Source: Chitinophaga pinensis DSM 2588 (GTDB taxonomy: Bacteria; Bacteroidota; Bacteroidia; Chitinophagales; Chitinophagaceae). Taken from it: 64,000 bases of DNA. Positions 52,560 to 60,991 of this stretch are shown piece after piece. The DNA lies in the NCBI RefSeq assembly GCF_000024005.1, contig NC_013132.1, positions 4,272,001-4,336,000 on the forward strand, given 5' to 3'. A program made the translations under genes and the position numbers. Below the pieces are notes generated by a model. That model saw nothing but the letters and a program-made list of their open reading frames with translations, was not told the origin of the DNA and did not search any database. Positions within the stretch are counted from its first letter, which is position 1. Each line of letters opens with the position of its first letter.

Positions 52560-54515
52560 TTAACCTTCAAATTCTCTTCTGAGCGTAATGTTTTCTGTTT
52601 TGCCGAGTATCAGTGGCGTACGTTCTATTACGACGTTGTTGTTATCCAGACCGTATGCTTTATCATCCGGCAGACTAAGATTATCCAGCAGGAAGTGTAG
52701 TCTCATTACGATGTTATCCCATAGGGACAGGTTATTTTCAACGGAGAGGAAGCTTTTCAGTATCACAAAGCGGAAGTCTCCCAGGAGGTTGCCTGTTTCC
52801 GGATCGAAGTATTTATTCTGGATATTGATCTCACCGCTTTTTTTCATTTCACCTACGACTTTCTTGAACAGAATATTGATACGCGGCATGACCCTGAAGC
52901 CGAGTTTGAAACGGATGTGTATGATTTCTTCTTTTTCGATCACATGCGATATATAGCTGGCGGTGTAAGGTTTATCATCAACATCTACGTGGATGAACCA
53001 GTAGAGGTCTGCTCTTTTCGGCTGGTGGTGCAGGATAGAGTCTATTACACGTTCTTCTACGCTGTCAGGCGTGTCGGCCATGGTGAGGTATACCAGGTGG
53101 GTGGCATATTTAGGAATATCGTTGTCGTTGCTCAGCTTCTTCAGAACAGGGATATACTTTCTGAGGCTGATCAATGTTCTGTATCTCGCTTTGAAATGTC
53201 TTCCGGCGTGCCAGATGTACATGATACTGATCAACAGCAATCCTATGAGGAGGGTGATCCATCCACCGTGTGCAAATTTATCGAGGTTGGCTACCAGGAA
53301 GGTGATTTCGATCCAGCCAAAAAGGAGGAAGAGCAACAATACTACGAGTTTTGGAACCCGGTGTGTGTAGAGATAAACAGTTAGGAGGATGGTGGTCATC
53401 AACATGGTTAGTGTTACAGAAAGACCAAAGGCGGCTTCCATATTAGATGACTTTTTAAAGTGCACCACCATGGCGATACAGGAGATCATCAGCAGCCAGT
53501 TGACAGTAGGAACGTATACCTGTCCGCGCATGTCTGAAGGAAATTCAATCCGCAGGCGAGGCCATACATTCAGGCGGATGGCTTCATTGAACAGTGTAAA
53601 GGTACCGGAGAGCAGTGCCTGGCTGGCGATGATGGTAGCGGCAGTGGCTATTGCGATGACTGGTATGAGCAGTTTCTTGGGGACGAGTCCGTAGAAGGCG
53701 TCTACCACATCCAGGTGTTGACCATTATATTTAAGCAGGAGGGCGGCTTCGCCAAAGTAACAAAGCAGCAGGGATACTTTAATAAAGCCCCAGGCGACCT
53801 GTATATTGCGACGTCCTACGTGTCCCATATCGGCATAGAGGGCTTCGGCGCCGGTGGTACAGAGGAATACGCCTCCGAGTACCCAGAGTCCGCCGGGATA
53901 TTCTACCACCAGTCGGTACGCATACATGGGATTGATGGCTTTGAGTACGTAAAAGTTACCGGCCAGGTTGGTGATACCCAGGATGGCAATCATACTGAAC
54001 CAGATAACCATGGCAGGACCGAAGAACACGCCGATACGGTTGGTGCCGGATTGCTGGAAAAGGAACAATACAATTAATATGATGATGGTAAAAGGCATGA
54101 TAGGAATATCGGGGTTGAGCACCAGCAGTCCTTCCATGGCGGAGGTCACCGAGATGGGTGGGGTGATCAGACTGTCAGCGATCATGAAACTACCCCCGAT
54201 GATAGCCGGCCAGAGCACCCATTTGCCATATCTGCGGATAAGGGCGTAGAGGGAAAAGATACCGCCTTCGCCGTTATTATCTGCCCGCATGGTGATGAAT
54301 ACGTATTTCAGGGTCGTCTGGAAAAAGAGTGTCCAGAATACGGCCGAGACGCCACCGAGTACGAGTGTTTCAGAGATGGCTCTTTCGCCGATGATGGCTT
54401 TGAAGGTATATAGAGGAGAGGTCCCTAGGTCTCCGAATACGATTCCTAAAGCTAATAATACGCCACCCCATTTGAACTGGTCGGGGTTGTGGTGTGCTGA
54501 TTTATCGCTGTTCAT
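52560..54515 (-). CDS. kup: Kup-family potassium transporter
   Basis: The 651-residue K+/H+ symporter has about 12 transmembrane helices in its first 450 residues and a cytoplasmic C-terminal domain. The start WGGVLLALGIVFGDLGTSPL and the loops DNNGEGGIFSLYALIRRYG and TGAEALYADMGHVGRRNIQV are family hallmarks. I chose the ATG at 54515; an upstream ATG at 54566 would add 17 residues. Kup supports K+ uptake under low K+ or acid stress. It is a single gene. Confidence 0.95.
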   Translation of the reverse strand: MNSDKSAHHNPDQFKWGGVLLALGIVFGDLGTSPLYTFKAIIGERAISETLVLGGVSAVFWTLFFQTTLKYVFITMRADNNGEGGIFSLYALIRRYGKWVLWPAIIGGSFMIADSLITPPISVTSAMEGLLVLNPDIPIMPFTIIILIVLFLFQQSGTNRIGVFFGPAMVIWFSMIAILGITNLAGNFYVLKAINPMYAYRLVVEYPGGLWVLGGVFLCTTGAEALYADMGHVGRRNIQVAWGFIKVSLLLCYFGEAALLLKYNGQHLDVVDAFYGLVPKKLLIPVIAIATAATIIASQALLSGTFTLFNEAIRLNVWPRLRIEFPSDMRGQVYVPTVNWLLMISCIAMVVHFKKSSNMEAAFGLSVTLTMLMTTILLTVYLYTHRVPKLVVLLLFLLFGWIEITFLVANLDKFAHGGWITLLIGLLLISIMYIWHAGRHFKARYRTLISLRKYIPVLKKLSNDNDIPKYATHLVYLTMADTPDSVEERVIDSILHHQPKRADLYWFIHVDVDDKPYTASYISHVIEKEEIIHIRFKLGFRVMPRINILFKKVVGEMKKSGEINIQNKYFDPETGNLLGDFRFVILKSFLSVENNLSLWDNIVMRLHFLLDNLSLPDDKAYGLDNNNVVIERTPLILGKTENITLRREFEG

Positions 54516-54738
54516 ATTGCAAATATCGAAATATTTCACACAGTTGGATAAAATGTGATTGTACATTTTAAGGGATTATATGGCGGGGTACTCCGGATGC
54601 CCGGGAGGAATACCAGCGATGAAAGGAGCGTCGCCACTGCAGCTGCTCAGGGGGCGGGTGCTGGTCCCCAAAAATAGTCTACAGCAGGAGTTTAACTGAA
54701 AATTAAAACAGATTCGTATAAACGAATACGGACTATAT

Positions 54739-54746
54739 TATCTTTG
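54739..54746 (+). promoter_or_regulatory. Putative -7 element of the retropepsin-like gene
   Basis: TATCTTTG matches TAnnTTTG exactly and lies 21 bases before the ATG at 54767, implying a short leader. Confidence 0.45.
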
Positions 54747-54766
54747 CCTGATTTAATTGAAAGGTA

Positions 54767-55786
54767 ATGCGTATTTTATTTGTTTTGTTTTTATTATCCC
54801 TGTCAGCCAGCCTCTTTGCTCAACCCGTACCCAAGGATGAGTTTATCAATACAAAGGAGGGGACTTCACTCGTGAGTAAGCGGATATTTTTCAATAACTG
54901 TAAGAAATGGATCAAGGGCGGTGAGAATACCCCCGAGGCGGCGCAGATCTGTGCCTGTATCGTTAGTAAACTGGACGGACACTATTCGGATGCTGATCTG
55001 AAAGCGCTAAGGAAAGAACATGGTCAGGCTACGCTGTCGATGCTGATGGAGAAGGACTCTTTTTATGCAAAGATGTCACCGGATTGTTATAGCAAGGTAT
55101 GGGACAAGAATATGCTGTTTTCCGAGCAACAGGTAGCAGCAGTAAAGGAAGCCTTGAAGGAGGGTATCAGAAAGAGTGAAAAGGATTCGATTGATGACAA
55201 AAAGCTGGATGCTTATTGTGACTGTGCGGTGAAGACAATGAAGGAGCGGAAGGTTAATACATCGAAATGGAATGACCTTTCTGATCCGAATTCATTCCTT
55301 TATAACGAGATCGCATATCGTTGTGGCAGGGTACCTGTTAAAAATGTATCGCAGACAACAGGCTGGACGGCGGCACTGGCCGCAGATGTACATGGTCCGG
55401 ACAGGGATACCGTACATGTTATTACGGTTGACGCCATGACCAAGTTAAAGGTGAAATTAGGTCCTTTTACCTACATATGGATGCTGGATAGTGGGGCGAC
55501 AGATCTGCTGATCTCAGACTCCCTGGCATTGAAAATGATGGAACAGCATGTTTTTTCAGAGAAGGATTTTCTGGGGACCGGGACTTATACGATTGCGAAT
55601 GGTAAGACGGTGGATTGTAAAGTCTACCGGGTGAACAATGTGCAGATTGGCAAGTATACAATGGATAATATGATGCTCAGTGTAGGAAAGGAAGTAGATG
55701 TATTCCTGCTCGGGAAGAGTTTTCTGAATAAGTTTCGCCGGTGGACGGTAGACAACAAGGATGAACTGCTGATATTGGAACGGTAA
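54767..55786 (+). CDS. Secreted retropepsin-like aspartic protease
   Basis: The 339-residue protein has a signal peptide (LFVLFLLSLSASLFA), a helical, Cys-containing N-terminal region (about residues 25-190, with CKKWIKGG, CACIVSKL and CDCAVKTMKERK) and a C-terminal retropepsin-like domain (about 210-338). The single catalytic motif is MLDSGATDLLIS with D241, and the closing segment is FLLGKSFLNKFRRW. A single DSG means the active enzyme must be a dimer, as in retroviral proteases. The Cys-rich front domain resembles two repeats of a helical periplasmic module. Substrate unknown. Confidence 0.83.
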   Translation: MRILFVLFLLSLSASLFAQPVPKDEFINTKEGTSLVSKRIFFNNCKKWIKGGENTPEAAQICACIVSKLDGHYSDADLKALRKEHGQATLSMLMEKDSFYAKMSPDCYSKVWDKNMLFSEQQVAAVKEALKEGIRKSEKDSIDDKKLDAYCDCAVKTMKERKVNTSKWNDLSDPNSFLYNEIAYRCGRVPVKNVSQTTGWTAALAADVHGPDRDTVHVITVDAMTKLKVKLGPFTYIWMLDSGATDLLISDSLALKMMEQHVFSEKDFLGTGTYTIANGKTVDCKVYRVNNVQIGKYTMDNMMLSVGKEVDVFLLGKSFLNKFRRWTVDNKDELLILER

Positions 55787-55842
55787 AGTAATGGGGGAGA
55801 AATAATTTAATGATGGCTGCGCTTAACTTACTGATTGTTACA

Positions 55843-55850
55843 TATATTTG
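55843..55850 (+). promoter_or_regulatory. Putative -7 element of the McrBC operon
   Basis: TATATTTG matches TAnnTTTG exactly, 65 bases before the mcrB ATG. No -33 TTG is at standard spacing. Confidence 0.45.
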
Positions 55851-55915
55851 CCATACACGTTAAAGAAAAATCGTCTAAAAAAGGCACTACCCCTCAATCC
55901 GAATAAAGAGTAATA

Positions 55916-58471
55916 ATGGAGTTTATTTATACCTGGATCCCTGCCTATAAGGCAATTGTCGAAAAAATCACTTCTTATCGTAGTAATCAGCTCAAGTTAA
56001 TGGAAATCCTGAAAGAAGCAGGTGCCGATGCATTTAATGATAAAGATGAATCGGGTAATGTTATTCCATTAACAGAAATTGATCCTTTCACCTTTCTCTG
56101 TTGTGGGAATAAATATGGAGAGGTCCGGAAGAAACAGGTCCTTACGAATGTGTGCAGGCTCCTGGATATTTCGCCATTGCCGAAGGATGCTTGTGGGATA
56201 CCCACGTCAGATGCAAGGAAGCTTTGGTTGTTCCCATACAAAGCGGAAAGGGTCAATAATGAAATAGGACGATTGTGGGATTTCTTTGAGAAATTACTGG
56301 CGGACCGGCTTACAGATGCAGACTTTTCGGATATATTGAAAATAAACGGAGTTGGAAAAGCGAAGTTGTCTGAAGTGATGTATATGGTGAGGCCGGCAGA
56401 TTATTTATGCCTGAATAGCGCTGTGAAACCATATTTAGCTAAGAAGTATGGCATTAATACGGACTTCAGTTCCTATACTGAATTTAAGCAATTGTGTCAG
56501 AGAATTCAGGAGGTGGTGCAATTGCCTTTTCATGAGATTTCGTTCAAGGCATATATAAACAGAGAATTTGGAGACAGGATGCCGTCTTATTACAGGATTG
56601 GCTCGACTGAAGAAGGCGTGTCCAGATTGGACGATATGCAAAGTAATAATATAGTTGCGATAGGGTGGAGTGATATCGGGAATATAGAATTATTGGATCC
56701 GCTTTCAAAAAGCGGTATTCAGGCGAAGATGCAGGAGATTGGATACTATAAAGGGAATAAGTCCTCTATTTCCAGGAAGGCGGGAGAGATCTGGCGTTTT
56801 TATCATGAGATAGAACCAGGAGATATCGTATTAGTAGCAGATGGCGAGTCTATAAAAGCGATTGGCAAGGTTAGTTCCTACCACTATGTCTATGAAGACG
56901 ATCTTGAGTTTCCGCATTGTCGTTGTGTAGAGTGGTTGAAAAAGGATATCGAAGACCTGTATATGACTGAAGGCGTAATGACTTCGGTCTGGAAATTTGA
57001 ATATCCTTACAGCATTGAAGCCATTGAAAAGTATCTCGGATATGATGAAAGAACGATGCCTGCCAATAATGCTGCGAACATGCTAAAAACAAAGAAGATG
57101 AACCTGAACACCATTTTATATGGACCTCCCGGTACCGGTAAGACTTATAAATTGCAGCAAATTATTAAGGACTGGCAATTGGTAGGTAGTAATGATGTAC
57201 CGGACCTTAACTATGAGTTATTTGTTGAAGAATATAACTGGTGGGAACTGCTGGCAATGGCATTGCTGGATCAGAAGAATGTAAGTGTTCCGCAACTAAG
57301 ATTACATCCGCTTGTGCAGGCGAAGTTTAATATCAGCACTATAAGAAACCCCGGATCCAGACTTTGGAGTACGTTGCAGAATCATACGGTGCTGACTTGT
57401 GAGAATGTTTCTAAACAGGAAAGGGTAGGTGCTAGTCTGATTTTTTATAAGGAGAAGAACTCCAGCTGGCGATTGGATAATGAAGCGGAGTTCAGGTTGT
57501 CATTTCCGGAGCTGGTGCAGGATTGGGAGAATTTTAAAAACCCCGAAACAGCAAAGAAGGAGATCAAAAAGTACATATTTACTACCTGTCACCAAAGTCT
57601 TTCCTATGAAGATTTTATTGAAGGAATCAAACCAAAGCTGATAGACAAGGATGCAGATAATGAACTAAATGGAGCGAACGTACAATATGAAGTACGGAAA
57701 GGTATTTTCTACAAAGCCTGTGTGAAGGCTTGCCAGTTGGCCGGCTATGCGTCATTGGAAGAGTGTATGAGGGATACACCTGATGGTAGAAAAACGAAAT
57801 TCGAAACGGCCATCATGGAGAACAATATCATGGTGTTATTCATAGATGAGATTAACCGCTGTAATGTATCCGCTGTTTTTGGAGAGCTGATTACCTTAAT
57901 AGAAACGGATAAGCGCCTGGGCGCTATTAATGAGATCACGGATATTATGCTACCCTATTCACAGGAGCTTTTTGCGGTGCCTGCTAATCTTTACATTATC
58001 GGCACCATGAATACGGCAGATAGAAGTGTGGAGTCGCTGGATACCGCTTTTCGCCGCAGGTTTAGTTTTGAAAGTATGCAGCCGGATATTACGATTCTGA
58101 AAGACGAAGAAATTGATACGGTCTCCCTGGATAAATTACTGAGTACGATTAATGAGAGAATCAGCGTCTTATTGAATGCGGATCACCAGATAGGGCATTC
58201 TTATTTTATAGGTGTTTCAACAGAAGACGAATTGAAAGCTGTATTCAGCGATAAAATTATTCCGCTGTTGCAGGAGTATTTTTATAATGATTATGGAAAG
58301 ATCGGCTTGGTGTTGGGGACTGCCTTTGTGGAAGCGAGAGAACAAACGGTATCATTCGCTAAAGGATTTCCTTACGAGAATAAAGAGGATTTAGCAGAGG
58401 GACTGACATATGTGCTGGTACCGGCAGAAGAATGGACACTGGCATCTTTTGAATCAATTTACAAGGATTAA
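55916..58471 (+). CDS. mcrB: McrB-like AAA+ GTPase with internal EVE-type domain
   Basis: The 851-residue protein is the motor subunit of an McrBC-type modification-dependent restriction system. Residues 1-200 form a helical front domain with a helix-hairpin-helix-like stretch (KINGVGKAKLSEVMYMVRPA). Residues about 220-345 look like an EVE/PUA-type domain, with SRLDDMQSNNIVAIGW, GEIWRFYHEIEPGDIVLVAD and AIGKVSSYHYV, expected to read modified bases. The AAA+ core has Walker A GPPGTGKT (about 403-410), Walker B LFIDEINR (about 640-647), and GTMNTADRS plus DTAFRRRFSF around 695-720. Its gene ends one base before mcrC, and cleavage should need both subunits. Confidence 0.9.
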   Translation: MEFIYTWIPAYKAIVEKITSYRSNQLKLMEILKEAGADAFNDKDESGNVIPLTEIDPFTFLCCGNKYGEVRKKQVLTNVCRLLDISPLPKDACGIPTSDARKLWLFPYKAERVNNEIGRLWDFFEKLLADRLTDADFSDILKINGVGKAKLSEVMYMVRPADYLCLNSAVKPYLAKKYGINTDFSSYTEFKQLCQRIQEVVQLPFHEISFKAYINREFGDRMPSYYRIGSTEEGVSRLDDMQSNNIVAIGWSDIGNIELLDPLSKSGIQAKMQEIGYYKGNKSSISRKAGEIWRFYHEIEPGDIVLVADGESIKAIGKVSSYHYVYEDDLEFPHCRCVEWLKKDIEDLYMTEGVMTSVWKFEYPYSIEAIEKYLGYDERTMPANNAANMLKTKKMNLNTILYGPPGTGKTYKLQQIIKDWQLVGSNDVPDLNYELFVEEYNWWELLAMALLDQKNVSVPQLRLHPLVQAKFNISTIRNPGSRLWSTLQNHTVLTCENVSKQERVGASLIFYKEKNSSWRLDNEAEFRLSFPELVQDWENFKNPETAKKEIKKYIFTTCHQSLSYEDFIEGIKPKLIDKDADNELNGANVQYEVRKGIFYKACVKACQLAGYASLEECMRDTPDGRKTKFETAIMENNIMVLFIDEINRCNVSAVFGELITLIETDKRLGAINEITDIMLPYSQELFAVPANLYIIGTMNTADRSVESLDTAFRRRFSFESMQPDITILKDEEIDTVSLDKLLSTINERISVLLNADHQIGHSYFIGVSTEDELKAVFSDKIIPLLQEYFYNDYGKIGLVLGTAFVEAREQTVSFAKGFPYENKEDLAEGLTYVLVPAEEWTLASFESIYKD

Positions 58472-58472
58472 C

Positions 58473-59744
58473 ATGCCGTTGATAAACAGGAAGAAGGTCG
58501 TCCAGGTATTTGAGCACCAGAAGCTGTTGTTTAAGGACTGTGATCAGTTTAAACAGCAGCACTGGAAGGCGTTGGCTGTCTATAATGAGCAATACGGCGG
58601 TCGCTATTTCACGTTAATGCATAATGGCATTAAGTTTTCAAATTATGTGGGCGTCCTTCAGGCGGGGGATTTAACCATTGAAATATTGCCTAAAACAGAC
58701 AGGGAGCGATTAGATTCCAGTGAGGAAAAGGGGAAGTGGCATGGTATTCTTTTGCAAATGTTGCAGCAATGTAGTCTGATTAAAATAGACCATGTAGAGA
58801 AGGCCAATTTGAACCTCCGCTCAAACTCCATACTTGATATTTATATACGTTTGTTCCTGGAAGAGGTCGAAGTCTTATTACGTAGAGGACTGATTAAAAA
58901 ATACAAACGACATACAGCGAACCTTACAACACTCAAAGGGAAACTTGATTTTGGTAAACACATCAGTGCGAATCTTATCCATAAAGAGCGGTTCTTTGTT
59001 GAACATACCATTTATAGCCATGAGAACCTGTTTAATCAGATTATTAATGAGGTCTTAAAGCTTATTCCGCTGCTCGTATCCAATACCTCCCTGAATGATA
59101 AATTGGGCAGAATCAGGCTCGATTTCCCGGAATTACCCGCCATAAAGGTAACGGCGGCTACCTTTGATAAGATACAATACGACCGCAAAAGCAGCACTTA
59201 CCAGCCTGCTTTAGAGATTGCGCGGTTATTATTGCTAAATTACCGACCGGATATTACAGGAGGGACGAATAACGTGATCGCTATCCTGTTTGATATGAAT
59301 GAACTCTGGGAAGAGTATATTTTCAGAAAGTTACAGCGCCTGAATAGCGAGGGGATTGAAGTAAAAAGACAGCAATCCCAACATTTCTGGAAACGGAACG
59401 GTGCATTGTATCCCAAGTCTGTGAGGCCGGATATTGTTCTCAGGAAGGGGGAAAAGACGATCGTGCTGGATACTAAATGGAAATTGATCCCGGATTATAA
59501 ACCGACAGACGAAGATTTAAAGCAGATGTTTGTATATAATCTGTATTGGGAATGTAGTCATAGTGTGCTTTTATATCCGGCGGACCGGTATCATCTGGAG
59601 ACAGGTGCTTATTTTGATTTTAGCCGACAGACGGCGGCGGGTAATAGTTGTTCTGTGGCGACGTGTGGTATATTGGATGACAAGCATCAGTTGGATAAGG
59701 GGATTGGAGAAAGGATATTGAAAGAGATATTGTATTATATTTAA
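58473..59744 (+). CDS. mcrC: McrC-family nuclease subunit
   Basis: The 423-residue partner of McrB carries the nuclease. N-terminal residues (to about 120) form the McrB-binding part. The C-terminal PD-(D/E)xK core shows D320 (VRPDIVLRKG) and D333-T-K335 (IVLDTKWKLI), followed by DLKQMFVYNLYW. The ATG at 58473 sits two bases from the mcrB stop; the frame extends back to 58410 inside mcrB. Together with McrB it would cut DNA carrying modified bases, such as phage DNA. Confidence 0.9.
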   Translation: MPLINRKKVVQVFEHQKLLFKDCDQFKQQHWKALAVYNEQYGGRYFTLMHNGIKFSNYVGVLQAGDLTIEILPKTDRERLDSSEEKGKWHGILLQMLQQCSLIKIDHVEKANLNLRSNSILDIYIRLFLEEVEVLLRRGLIKKYKRHTANLTTLKGKLDFGKHISANLIHKERFFVEHTIYSHENLFNQIINEVLKLIPLLVSNTSLNDKLGRIRLDFPELPAIKVTAATFDKIQYDRKSSTYQPALEIARLLLLNYRPDITGGTNNVIAILFDMNELWEEYIFRKLQRLNSEGIEVKRQQSQHFWKRNGALYPKSVRPDIVLRKGEKTIVLDTKWKLIPDYKPTDEDLKQMFVYNLYWECSHSVLLYPADRYHLETGAYFDFSRQTAAGNSCSVATCGILDDKHQLDKGIGERILKEILYYI

Positions 59745-59844
59745 AAGTAAGAGATGTAGAACACTGTTAACCCTTGAAAAATACCAACTACTTTGTATTT
59801 TTTGAACGACCTGATACCCTTAAATTAGGGTAGACTATTTTTAT

Positions 59845-60969
59845 ATGGACCACCCCTTTTTTGATGCATCAGAGTTTCCCTTTCATCGTAATGAGAGCAA
59901 GGCATTATTGCGAAATTTATGCATTATAGCGCCGAATCCGGCGGCGATTCGTTTAATATATAAAGAGATTGGTCCTAATTTACCTCTACTCACATGGTCA
60001 GAGCGGGCGGATATCATGTGGAGTGAAGCGATGGAGAAAATAACGCCGTATGGTTTTTTCAGCTCGTTTATTTCCTACCTGAAAACAAGGCATGCTACGG
60101 TTAAGGCATTAATGGATGTCATCGAATTGATTGAAAATGCTATACCTGCGAGAGACGAGCGGTTTTTTTCAGACGATATATTTATTCTTGATCTCAAACT
60201 GCAACGTCCCACTATAGACAAAACTACTGCTGATTCAACGATGGCTAATGTGCTGCTGGTGCGGGGTAAATCAGGGAGTGGTAAAAGCCATTGCAGATTT
60301 ATTTATGAAAATGTCAGCAAAGAGAGGCAAGCTAAAGTGGTATATATTTATGGGGGGATGTGCCCTGATGTTAAAAGCACTATTGAATACATCTACGGTA
60401 GTCTTGGTATAGATCCAATACATATTCCTCCAAGAGACGCCACCAGTAACGAAGCCTGGTATAAGTCAATTTGTATTGATTTGAAAAAGGTAGCCACCCA
60501 AATAACTGACAAGACGGGAAAGCTTGTTAAAATGTGGATAGCAATGGATGATCTTGGTTATGAAGATGCACCGGATGAAAACGGTACAATGCGTCCTGCA
60601 CCGATTATAGATTCTGAGATCCGGAGTTTCTTTGAACAGTTTGCACTATTTACGTTTGACGCTTCTTTTGCCAGACATTTTCGCTTGATGCTTATCAATT
60701 ATGCAGAACCGAAGATTCCTTCGAAATGGAAAGCGAATAGCTGGCTGGAGATTACAACAGATGAAAATGCTATTCAACAGCCGGATGTGGAGGATTTCAT
60801 CAAGTATTGGCTCCGGGCCAGGAAAAAGACAATGCTGGATCCTGAAATAAGCCAGTTGGCGGTGGCGATTATAGCGGCGGCCGATCATCCTTCTCCTGAT
60901 ATGGCTGTTTTCCCAAGGTTGCAGCGTATTCATGATATACTAAGGTCGAGATTGGAGCAACTTAGTTAA
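59845..60969 (+). CDS. ATPase with N-terminal effector-associated-domain-like region
   Basis: The 374-residue cytoplasmic protein has two parts. Residues about 15-78 (LRNLCIIAPNPAAIRLIYKE, TWSERADIMWSEAMEKI, YGFFSSFISYLK) resemble effector-associated domain 1 (EAD1), a small helical adaptor that joins effectors to NTPases in bacterial conflict systems. Residues about 110-370 form a P-loop ATPase with Walker A GKSGSGKS (141-148) and a Walker B-like IAMDD with D235/D236. The EAD1 match is by eye. The gene starts 100 bases after mcrC and ends 22 bases before a trypsin-STAND gene, so it probably works with that protein. Confidence 0.65.
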   Translation: MDHPFFDASEFPFHRNESKALLRNLCIIAPNPAAIRLIYKEIGPNLPLLTWSERADIMWSEAMEKITPYGFFSSFISYLKTRHATVKALMDVIELIENAIPARDERFFSDDIFILDLKLQRPTIDKTTADSTMANVLLVRGKSGSGKSHCRFIYENVSKERQAKVVYIYGGMCPDVKSTIEYIYGSLGIDPIHIPPRDATSNEAWYKSICIDLKKVATQITDKTGKLVKMWIAMDDLGYEDAPDENGTMRPAPIIDSEIRSFFEQFALFTFDASFARHFRLMLINYAEPKIPSKWKANSWLEITTDENAIQQPDVEDFIKYWLRARKKTMLDPEISQLAVAIIAAADHPSPDMAVFPRLQRIHDILRSRLEQLS

Positions 60970-60991
60970 AACAGGTGCAAATTGTAAGATT

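Noticed and set aside
59757..59844. Promoter before the EAD1-like ATPase gene (TACTTTG near 59788)
   Set aside because: The element lacks one base of the TAnnTTTG spacing and no -33 motif is present, so I did not list it; the gene may be read from the McrBC promoter.
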